The notes beneath the pieces are model-generated. The model saw only the letters and a program-made list of their open reading frames with translations, was not told the origin of the DNA and ran no database searches. Below are positions 1 to 6,140 of a stretch of 9,089 nt of DNA, piece after piece. Each line of letters opens with the position of its first letter. The first letter of the stretch is position 1. The position numbers and the translations under genes are program-made. Source of the DNA: JAYEKL01 sp034660995 (GTDB taxonomy: Bacteria > Patescibacteriota > Minisyncoccia > JAHIHE01 > JAGLIN01); contig JAYEKL010000095.1 of NCBI GenBank assembly GCA_034660995.1, positions 1 through 9,089 of the forward strand, given 5' to 3'.

Positions 1-43
1 TAACTAAAGGAATTATGAATGTAGAATATAAGAATGCCGTAAT

Positions 44-71
44 TTGTTGGCAGATAAAAATAAAATATAAA
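44..71 (+). promoter_or_regulatory. possible sigma-70-like promoter of the kelch gene
   Basis: A TTGTTG hexamer (44-49) is followed after 16 bp by TATAAA (66-71), 10 bp before the ATG at 82. The spacing suits a housekeeping promoter, but the stretch is so A+T-rich that chance matches are likely. If it is real, the transcript would begin almost at the start codon, which fits the lack of a Shine-Dalgarno sequence. Confidence 0.25.
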
Positions 72-81
72 TTTAACGCTT

Positions 82-1830
82 ATGAACAAAATTTTTCAAA
101 ACAAAACTTTATCAAAATCAATTCAAATCTTTTTGGTTTGTCTGGTTGTTTTATTGTTGCCAAAATCTCTAGTTCAGGCAAACACTTGGATAGAAAAAGA
201 TTCTATGACAGCCTCGCGAATACATTTTGACGCAACAGTGGTAGATGGTAAAATTTATGCCATTGGAGGAGTAACGAATACAGGACCAGGAATTCCAGAG
301 TTGGAAGAATATGATCCAGGGAAAGATTCTTGGACAAATGGAACGTTGTTAGGCACTAAACAATACGGACGAGCTGTCGTCGCGTTAGATAATGAAGTTT
401 ATGCTATGGGAGGATATGCTTATACGTGTCATGCTTCAACAAAGGTAGTGGAAAAATATGACCCCGCTACAGGCATTTGGACAGCAAAACCTTCTATGAA
501 TGACGAACGAACTTTGTTTGCTGCCGTCGCGTTAGATAATGAAATCTATGCTATTGGAGGATCTACTGATACTATTACATTATCAACAATGGAAAAATAT
601 AACCCTGATACAGGCAATTGGACATACGAAACACCTATGCAAACTGCGCGACAGGGACACGCTGCTGTTGTGGTAAATAATGGAATTTATGATGAAATTT
701 ATGTCATTGGAGGATCTGATTGTGACGATCTAACTTTATCAACAATGGAAAAATATGACCCCGCTACAGGCATTTGGACATACGAAACACCTATGCCAAC
801 TGCGCGATGGAGACACGATGCTGTTACGGTAAATGGTAAAATTTATGTTATTGGAGGAAATTCTGCTGGCGGTTCTTATCTCTCAACAGTGGAAAAATAT
901 GACCCCGCTACAGGCATTTGGACAGCAGAACCTTCTATGAATAACACACATTCAGGACTCGCCGCCGTAAAAATAAATAATAAAATCTATGCTATGGGAG
1001 GATTTGGCAGTAGTCTCGGTAAAAAAATGGAAGAATTTTCTGTTCCTATCCCTCCTCCTACCTGCGACTCTTTTATCGCTAATTCGACTCCAATTAATCT
1101 AGGCGGTTCCTCAAATTTAGCTTGGAAAACAACAAATGCGATCAGCGTGTCTATTGATAACGGAGTAGCCAGTACAGCGCTTGATGGGAATGAGAATGTT
1201 TCTCCTGCCTCCACTACCACTTACACTTTAACGGCGACTAACGTTAGTGGAGAAACAGATAGTTGTTCGGTGACGGTGGAAATAAATCCTCCCACCTGCG
1301 ACATTTTTACCGCCAATCCGAGTCCAATTAACATAGGTGATCCTTCAAAGTTAGCTTGGGAAACAACAAATGCAACTAGCGCTGAGATTACTAACGATAT
1401 AGATAGCTCGTCTATTTCCGCTGCTATTCCTGACAGTGATATGGATGTTTATCCCGCCGAAACAACCATCTACACTCTGACAGTTACCAATGATGACGGG
1501 GATTCAGCAACTTGTTTAGCGACAGTGAATGTTTCGTCCTCATCGTCACCACCTACACCACCTAGCGGTGGAAGCGGACATATGGAATTGCATTATTTTG
1601 ATAAAGATGTCGTAAAAGTTTTAAACGATGCTTCACTGTTTCTTTTGGGAATTGTTGGAAAATTAGTCCTTCTTTTTCTTATATATGGCGGAGTTCGTTA
1701 TATAACATCAAGCGCTGATCCTCAAAAACATGAGAGCGCGAGAAAGATAATTGCTTATTCTATACTTGGACTTATTTTTATTTTGGTGTCGTATGCTATG
1801 ATTTTTGCTATTAGTAAAATCTGCTATTAG
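82..1830 (+). CDS. secreted kelch-propeller / Ig-like protein with C-terminal TrbC/VirB2-like two-helix tail
   Basis: 582 residues. Residues 1-33 form a signal peptide (basic N-terminus, hydrophobic 17-30, likely cleavage after VQA). Residues 34-320 hold six kelch repeats: the di-glycine strands end at G63, G111, G160, G211, G259 and G307, and the partner tryptophans are W36, W84, W133, W180, W232 and W280, consistent with a closed six-bladed propeller. Two Ig-like modules follow (about 325-400 and 403-483), each opening with PPTCD and each with a cysteine pair (C328/C395, C406/C478) that could form a disulfide. A Ser/Pro/Gly linker (485-499) leads to two membrane helices (about 518-536 and 556-577) joined by a GGVRYITSSADPQK loop typical of TrbC/VirB2-like pilin proteins in Patescibacteria. 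Inferred role: propeller displayed outside the cell, for adhesion or glycan/protein binding, anchored by the tail. An in-frame stop at 61-63 makes 82 the first usable ATG. There is no Shine-Dalgarno sequence. The ligand is unknown. Confidence 0.9.
   Translation: MNKIFQNKTLSKSIQIFLVCLVVLLLPKSLVQANTWIEKDSMTASRIHFDATVVDGKIYAIGGVTNTGPGIPELEEYDPGKDSWTNGTLLGTKQYGRAVVALDNEVYAMGGYAYTCHASTKVVEKYDPATGIWTAKPSMNDERTLFAAVALDNEIYAIGGSTDTITLSTMEKYNPDTGNWTYETPMQTARQGHAAVVVNNGIYDEIYVIGGSDCDDLTLSTMEKYDPATGIWTYETPMPTARWRHDAVTVNGKIYVIGGNSAGGSYLSTVEKYDPATGIWTAEPSMNNTHSGLAAVKINNKIYAMGGFGSSLGKKMEEFSVPIPPPTCDSFIANSTPINLGGSSNLAWKTTNAISVSIDNGVASTALDGNENVSPASTTTYTLTATNVSGETDSCSVTVEINPPTCDIFTANPSPINIGDPSKLAWETTNATSAEITNDIDSSSISAAIPDSDMDVYPAETTIYTLTVTNDDGDSATCLATVNVSSSSSPPTPPSGGSGHMELHYFDKDVVKVLNDASLFLLGIVGKLVLLFLIYGGVRYITSSADPQKHESARKIIAYSILGLIFILVSYAMIFAISKICY
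450..925 (+). repeat. near-identical DNA repeats encoding kelch blades
   Basis: The segment beginning GGAAAAATAT recurs at 450, 591, 747 and 891 (spacings 141, 156 and 144 bp). At 450, 747 and 891 the following bases, coding for EKYDPATGIWT, are identical at the nucleotide level. The copies at 591 and 747 also share the downstream TYETPM-TAR coding stretch with few changes. Codon-level identity points to recent internal duplication or gene conversion. The extra length of the 591-747 interval comes from a short insertion that duplicates an IYDEIY-like stretch around residues 202-207. Confidence 0.8.
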
Positions 1831-1864
1831 CGAAATTGGTATATCATAATATTTATTAATACAC

Positions 1865-2023
1865 ATAGATTTATTGTAATTATGGTCTGCTGATTTTCTT
1901 ATAATTCCCCTCTAGAGAGGGGGTTGGGGGTGTGTTAAAAAGCTTGCTAACACACCCCTTGCCCCTCTCAAGAGGGGAATGATCTGTAAAAATCACTAGC
2001 CCATAATTATACGGCAAATCTAT
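1865..2023. repeat. nested imperfect inverted repeat, MITE-like
   Basis: The core arms 1904-1937 and 1948-1980 pair over about 30 positions (ATTCCCCTCT outermost, GGGTGTGTTA innermost) around a 10-nt loop. The symmetry continues outward. TGATTTT at 1891-1897 pairs with AAAATCA near 1988-1994. TAATTATGG at 1877-1885 matches CCATAATTA at 2001-2009. ATAGATTT at 1865-1872 matches AAATCTAT at 2016-2023. There is no ORF inside. The element fills almost the whole gap between the kelch gene and rfbD, ending 12 bp before the rfbD ATG. It could be a small non-autonomous mobile element or a REP-like sequence. The core is G+C-rich compared with its surroundings. It has no U-run, so it is not a classical terminator, although the RNA would fold strongly. 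Confidence 0.75.
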
Positions 2024-2035
2024 TAAAATCTAACT

Positions 2036-2875
2036 ATGAAAATTTTAATTTTAGGATACAAAGGAATGCTTGGCAACGAATTGGTGAAAGTTTTTACTGA
2101 GGGGAATGAACTTATCTTATGGGATAGGGGACAGATTGATATTTCTGATAGAACTGATGTAATGGAAAAAATTGGCGGATTAAAGCCAGATGTTGTTATT
2201 AATGCTGCCGCCTATACCGCGGTTGATAAGGCTGAATCTGAAAAGGATTTAGTATATAAAGTAAATGGTTGCGCGGTAGGATTTTTATCTACGATTTGCA
2301 AAGAAGTAAATGCTCTCTTAATTCATTTTAGCACTGATTATGTTTTTGACGGAGAGAATCATCTTGGATACAAAGAAGATCATTCGTACAACCCGATAAA
2401 TTTATATGGAAAGTCAAAAGTGCTTGGAGAAAAAATGATATTGGACATTAAGCCTAGGTATTATATAATAAGGACATCATGGCTCTTTGGAAAATATGGG
2501 AAAAATTTTGTAGAAACAATGCTTCGTCTTGCGGGAGAGGGAAAAGATTTGAAAATTATAAATGATCAATTTGGGAGTCCTACTTATGCTAAAGATCTTG
2601 CGGAAAAAGTTAAAGAATTAATTGGGTCTGAAAAGCCGTATGGAATTTATCATATTACAAATTCTGAAAGTTGTAATTGGCATGAATTTGCTTTAAAGAT
2701 CTTTGAGCTTTCTGGACTAAAGCCGAATGTAAAGCCAGTAACATCTGATGAATTTCCAACTCCTGCTAAAAGACCAACATATTCAATGCTTGTTAATACA
2801 AAGCTTCCACCGATGAGATCATGGGAAGAGGCGTTAAAAGCTTATTTAATTGAGACAAATAAAATTAATAATTAA
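2036..2875 (+). CDS. rfbD: dTDP-4-dehydrorhamnose reductase
   Basis: 279 residues, close to the usual 280-300 of RfbD/RmlD. It catalyses the last step of dTDP-L-rhamnose synthesis, the NAD(P)H-dependent reduction of dTDP-4-dehydro-L-rhamnose, in the cytoplasm. It is an extended short-chain dehydrogenase: nucleotide-binding glycines G7/G10/G13 in LGYKGMLG, NAAAYTAVDKAE at 56-67 (family signature), STDYVFDG at 99-106 with the catalytic Thr and Asp-Tyr region, and the catalytic pair Y124/K128 in YGKSK. RTSWLFG (146-152), DQFGSPTYA (177-185) and RPTYS (246-250) are substrate-side motifs of the family. The ATG at 2036 immediately precedes the Rossmann fold and needs no extension. There is no Shine-Dalgarno sequence. 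It is not in an operon with rfbA/rfbB, which lie over 3 kb away on the other strand. Confidence 0.96.
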   Translation: MKILILGYKGMLGNELVKVFTEGNELILWDRGQIDISDRTDVMEKIGGLKPDVVINAAAYTAVDKAESEKDLVYKVNGCAVGFLSTICKEVNALLIHFSTDYVFDGENHLGYKEDHSYNPINLYGKSKVLGEKMILDIKPRYYIIRTSWLFGKYGKNFVETMLRLAGEGKDLKIINDQFGSPTYAKDLAEKVKELIGSEKPYGIYHITNSESCNWHEFALKIFELSGLKPNVKPVTSDEFPTPAKRPTYSMLVNTKLPPMRSWEEALKAYLIETNKINN

Positions 2876-2890
2876 TTAAATAATAAGAAA

Positions 2891-2998
2891 ATGGACAAAA
2901 AGAATAAAAAAAGTGATGATGTTCCCGCAATGCTTTTTGTAGGATTTTTGGGGGCTGTTGTTTTGGCTCTTATCTTGGTATATATGCCAGGATTTTAA
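2891..2998 (+). CDS. possible 35-residue single-pass membrane peptide
   Basis: A short reading frame 15 bp after the rfbD stop. It encodes a very hydrophilic N-terminus (MDKKNKKSDD) followed by one hydrophobic helix (about residues 13-32, AMLFVGFLGAVVLALILVYM) and PGF-stop. A charged head plus a well-formed membrane segment is unlikely to arise by chance in A+T-rich spacer, and the short distance suggests co-transcription with rfbD. No family is recognised. It could be a small membrane subunit or a spurious ORF. The start lacks a clear ribosome-binding site, like the other genes here. Confidence 0.5.
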   Translation: MDKKNKKSDDVPAMLFVGFLGAVVLALILVYMPGF

Positions 2999-3007
2999 TA
3001 GCCAAAG

Positions 3008-3057
3008 AGATAAGATTTTTTCGTTGTGGTCTTTATCTAAAGTTGCAACGAAGAAAA
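3008..3057 (+). terminator. weak hairpin downstream of rfbD and the small ORF
   Basis: TTTTTTCGTTG (3016-3026) can pair with CAACGAAGAAAA (3046-3057). Alternatively AGATAAGA (3008-3015) can pair with TCTTTATCT (3030-3038). There is no clean U-tract after either stem, so termination is only a possibility suggested by its place after the last gene of the rfbD unit. Confidence 0.25.
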
Positions 3058-3171
3058 TGTTTGTGAATAAAAAATAATAATTTTAAGAATTTTTTGTTTC
3101 TATCTTTTGTTGTCTTTGTGTAAATATTGGTTTTGCTTAAAATTGGCACGCACCTTAATGTTGTTAATGTT

Positions 3172-3401
3172 GGCTCTATAGTCTCCCCGCATCGCAGCGC
3201 GGGGCAGGCTCTGGGCTGTGGAGTCTAAATGCAAGATTTGCTCTGTTGGCTCCATAGTCTCCTTAGAGCTGTGGAGTCTAAATGCAAGATTTGCTCTGTT
3301 GGCTCCATAGTCTCCTTAGAGCTGTGGAGTCTAAATGCAAGATTTGCTCTGTTGGCTCCATAGTCTCCTTAGAGCTGTGGAGTCTAAATGCAGGATTTGC
3401 T
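3172..3401 (+). repeat. GGCTCCA hairpin array, 53-bp tandem units
   Basis: The hairpins start at 3172, 3248, 3301 and 3354. The last three are 53 bp apart and near-identical, including the connecting segment TCTAAATGCARGATTTGCTC. Each folds as GGCTCCATAG, bulged T, CTC, loop CTTA, GAG, CTGTGGAGTC, with G·T wobbles. The first unit (3172-3225) is longer: a G+C-rich hairpin, CCCCGC (3185-3190) with GCGGGG (3199-3204), sits in its loop region. The array runs into the N gap, so the copy number is unknown. Upstream, 2999-3171 holds no supported gene. Confidence 0.9.
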
Positions 3402-3501
3402 NNNNNNNNNNNNNNNNNNNNNNNNNNNNNNNNNNNNNNNNNNNNNNNNNNNNNNNNNNNNNNNNNNNNNNNNNNNNNNNNNNNNNNNNNNNNNNNNNNN
3501 N
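3402..3501. other. assembly gap (100 N)
   Basis: Exactly 100 N, the conventional placeholder for a scaffold join of unknown length. It falls inside the tandem repeat array, and the sequence resumes with GATTTGCT, matching the end of the unit before the gap. The array probably broke the assembly, and the true length may differ. Confidence 0.97.
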
Positions 3502-3635
3502 GATTTGCTTGAATCTCTTTTTACAAAGTTTGAAATCACAAAAGGCTCCACAGCCCTATCGGGACTATGGAGCCAACGATAAACATTAAGGCTCCACAGC
3601 CCTATCGGGACTATGGAGCCAACGATAAACATTTA
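3502..3635 (-). repeat. two inverted-orientation GGCTCCA hairpins in 46-bp tandem units
   Basis: After a linker ending TTTGAAATCACAAAA, two 31-nt hairpins occur at 3544-3574 and 3590-3620. Together with the trailing AACGATAAACATT they form 46-bp tandem units with one mismatch. Each folds as GGCTCCACAG-CCC, loop TATC, GGG-A-CTATGGAGCC. This is the reverse complement of the 3172-3384 type, including the single bulged base. The second copy ends 35 nt before the ATG at 3656, so it would lie in the leader of the beta-propeller mRNA. Confidence 0.9.
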
Positions 3636-3655
3636 ATAAATCCTAAAATAAAAAT

Positions 3656-5971
3656 ATGAAAAACGAGATTAAATTTAATTCAGATCATTATCGTAATATT
3701 GATGATCTTAAAAAACAAAAAAAAGCGAATAAAGCAGGAGATTTTTCTTTGTTATTTGTTGCATTTTTCCTTTTCTTTGTTGTCGGTCTTATTGGGATAT
3801 TATTAATTTATAAAATTAATGATGGTAAAATAAGGGTACCGCTTATTAATTCTCCAATAGTGGAAGAGAATAATAATGGAGTTGTAAAAAAGTTTGGAGA
3901 TTACGCAAAATTAGAAGAATTTATGGAAGGAAGAACAAACGCTATTAATTATGGATATGGTGAAGTTAACACTTTTAGTGGAAGAATGGATTCTGTCTCT
4001 AAATCTTCTGGAGAAGTGTTAACATCGGGATCTGTAGCAGTGCCATCAAGTGTTCCAGTTGCCGAAGCTGGAGAAGATTATTCTACGACCAATATTCAAG
4101 TTGACGGAGTTGATGAGGGAGATATTGTAAAAACGGATGGAAAATATATTTATACAGTTGTTGGAAACGAAGTTATTATAGTTGACGCATATCCTGCTTC
4201 AGATGCTAAAGAGCTTTCAAGAATAAAACTTGATTCAAGTCCAAACGGGATTTATATAAGTAACAACAAATTAGCGGTTTATGGACAGAACCATAAGATT
4301 TATGCATCAAATGAATACAATGGCATTCTACCTGAAAGGCGTGGCAGCTATACCTTTTTGAAGATTTTTGATATAAGCGATAGAACCAAACCTATTCTGA
4401 AAAGAAGTTTTGATTTTGAAGGAAGCCTTGTTAATTCTCGGATGATTGGAGATTACATTTATTCTGTAACTTCAACCTATAACTATTATTACGATGAAGA
4501 GTTTCCTGTTCCAGCGGTAATTGAAAATGGGAAGGTCTTAAGTAATGACAAAAGCGAGGCGAACTGTTATTGTCCCAATGTTTATTACTTTGACATCCCG
4601 TATCATTCTTATAACTTTACTACAATAACGTCTTTAAACATAAATGATGATTTGGAAAAAATAGGCAGTGAAGTTTATCTTTTAGATGGACAGCAGAACA
4701 ATATCTTTGTTTCTGCAGATAATGTTTATTTAGATGAGCAGTTTGTTTCTGTAAATAATATTTATATAACATTTAATAAACAAGTTAGTGAGATTGAGTT
4801 AACTATAGAAGTTATGCAAGAGTTGCTAATTTCGAAATTAGATAAAAAAGATCAAGAGCGAATTTCAGAAATACAAGCAGTAAAGAACTATATTTTATCG
4901 CCTGAAGAAAAGCTAGGAAAGATTGGATTAATATTTGAAAAATATGGTAGATCGTTAACTGACGAAGAGCGTGAAAATCTTGAAGAAGAAATTGAAAAAG
5001 CTATGGAACAAAAGTATAGCGATATTTCAAAGGAGCTTGAGAAAACCGTAATTCATAAGATAGAAATTGATGGCGGTGAATTAAGATATAAAACTTCCGG
5101 AGAAGTTACTGGCAGGGTGTTAAATCAATTTTCTATGGATGAAAATAACGGATATTTTAGAATTGCAACCACTAAAAACAGAAGCTGGTCAAGATTTGGA
5201 AATGAAGATACAAGAGAATCGTACAGTAATTTATATGTGCTTGACGGAGATATGAAAGTTGTTGGTAGTGTTGAAGGATTGGCGAAAGGAGAAAAGATTT
5301 ATTCAGTTCGATTTATGCAGAATAGAGCTTATCTGGTTACCTTTAAGCAAATAGATCCATTATTTGTAATTGATCTAACAGATCCAGAAAATCCGATAGT
5401 TGCAGGGGAATTAAAAGTTCCCGGATATTCTAGCTATTTACATCCCTACGATGATGTAACTTTAATTGGACTCGGTAAAGAAACAAATGATAGTGGCAGT
5501 ATAATCGGAGGTATAAAATTGTCATTGTTTGATGTGTCTGATATTAGTAATCCAAAAGAGATTGACAAGTATGTTCTAGGAGATAGAAGCAGTAATTCAA
5601 TCGCGATAAATGAACATAAAGCATTCTTATTTTCTAAGGAGAAAAATTTGCTCGTAATTCCTGTGAGTATGCGAGAAGAAACTGTTTTGGATATTATGGA
5701 GGTTGAGGATGATATGGAACCCAGAGAGAAGATGTTGCCAGTTAAGAGAAAATATTTTAATGGCGCGGCAGTATTTAATATCAATAAAAAAGGATTTGAA
5801 TTGAAGGGTAAGATTAATCATTCAGAAGAAAGTGATAACATTCACAGATGGGGCGGTGTTGGCGCTCAAAGGAGCTTATATATAGACGATACTTTATACA
5901 CCTTGTCAGGCAATTATCTGAAAGCTAATGAAATTGATGATCTTCAAGAAGTTAAGAGTATTAAATTTTAG
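3656..5971 (+). CDS. membrane-anchored beta-propeller domain protein (COG4880 / PF09826-like)
   Basis: 771 residues. A charged cytoplasmic N-terminus (1-29) precedes one membrane helix (about 31-52), with no obvious cleavage site, so it is probably a signal anchor with the rest outside. A low-complexity spacer (about 53-145) leads to the hallmark VDEGDIVKTDGKYIYTV (152-168) of the secreted beta-propeller family distantly related to WD-40. Propeller strands with recurring FDISD, IDLTDPENP and FDVSDISNP elements run to the C-terminus (about 152-370 and 467-771). Between them lies a strongly charged helical, coiled-coil-like insert (about 378-466) rich in Lys and Glu. A CYC pair sits at 304-306. 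The biochemical role of the family is not established; a protein- or polymer-binding surface role is inference. The start at 3656 is the first Met before the charged N-terminus, and no Shine-Dalgarno sequence is seen. It appears monocistronic, with a hairpin terminator 52 nt after the stop. Confidence 0.88.
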   Translation: MKNEIKFNSDHYRNIDDLKKQKKANKAGDFSLLFVAFFLFFVVGLIGILLIYKINDGKIRVPLINSPIVEENNNGVVKKFGDYAKLEEFMEGRTNAINYGYGEVNTFSGRMDSVSKSSGEVLTSGSVAVPSSVPVAEAGEDYSTTNIQVDGVDEGDIVKTDGKYIYTVVGNEVIIVDAYPASDAKELSRIKLDSSPNGIYISNNKLAVYGQNHKIYASNEYNGILPERRGSYTFLKIFDISDRTKPILKRSFDFEGSLVNSRMIGDYIYSVTSTYNYYYDEEFPVPAVIENGKVLSNDKSEANCYCPNVYYFDIPYHSYNFTTITSLNINDDLEKIGSEVYLLDGQQNNIFVSADNVYLDEQFVSVNNIYITFNKQVSEIELTIEVMQELLISKLDKKDQERISEIQAVKNYILSPEEKLGKIGLIFEKYGRSLTDEERENLEEEIEKAMEQKYSDISKELEKTVIHKIEIDGGELRYKTSGEVTGRVLNQFSMDENNGYFRIATTKNRSWSRFGNEDTRESYSNLYVLDGDMKVVGSVEGLAKGEKIYSVRFMQNRAYLVTFKQIDPLFVIDLTDPENPIVAGELKVPGYSSYLHPYDDVTLIGLGKETNDSGSIIGGIKLSLFDVSDISNPKEIDKYVLGDRSSNSIAINEHKAFLFSKEKNLLVIPVSMREETVLDIMEVEDDMEPREKMLPVKRKYFNGAAVFNINKKGFELKGKINHSEESDNIHRWGGVGAQRSLYIDDTLYTLSGNYLKANEIDDLQEVKSIKF

Positions 5972-6023
5972 TCGCGTTAGTTCTGTACATTCAAATGTTG
6001 GTTTTACTCTCCTAATCAATGTT

Positions 6024-6051
6024 GGCTCCACTCTCCTGAGTGGAGCCTTTT
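6024..6051 (+). terminator. intrinsic terminator after the beta-propeller gene
   Basis: GGCTCCACTC pairs perfectly with GAGTGGAGCC around a TCCT loop (6024-6047) and is followed by TTTT (6048-6051). It lies 52 nt past the stop of the propeller gene on the same strand. It belongs to the same GGCTCCA/TGGAGCC hairpin family as the arrays. Confidence 0.75.
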
Positions 6052-6080
6052 GTAAATCGGAAAAATGTTTTCCAATTCAC

Positions 6081-6108
6081 AAAAGGCTCCATACGGGAGT
6101 ATGGAGCC
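6081..6108 (-). terminator. intrinsic terminator after rfbA
   Basis: On the minus strand a perfect 10-bp stem, GGCTCCATAC with GTATGGAGCC (6085-6108), is followed by TTTT (complement of AAAA 6081-6084). It begins 32 nt after the rfbA stop. With the hairpin at 6024 it forms a mirror-image pair. The spacer between them is itself an imperfect inverted repeat (TTTTGTAAATCGGAAAA against TTTTCCAATTCACAAAA). Confidence 0.75.
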
Positions 6109-6140
6109 AGCCAATCTGGCAATACAACAATAGAGCCTAA

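Noticed and set aside
15..230. 71-residue frame with an AAAGGA-like site before its ATG
   Set aside because: It overlaps the kelch gene in another frame and has no protein-like features; its middle is the kelch signal-peptide region misread.
987..1220. Antisense frame within the kelch gene
   Set aside because: It lies wholly within the Ig-like coding region with no recognisable domain or signal.
3172..3401. CRISPR array
   Set aside because: The 53-bp period has near-identical connecting segments instead of variable spacers, and no cas gene is present.
3172..3620. Integron attC sites, suggested by GTTGGCT...AGCCAAC ends
   Set aside because: The ends do not fit the GTTRRRY/RYYYAAC core rule (C at an R position), there are no gene cassettes between copies and no integrase in the window.
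5446..5821. Two antisense frames within the beta-propeller gene
   Set aside because: They lie opposite well-supported coding sequence and have low-complexity Ser/Ile-rich translations typical of shadows.
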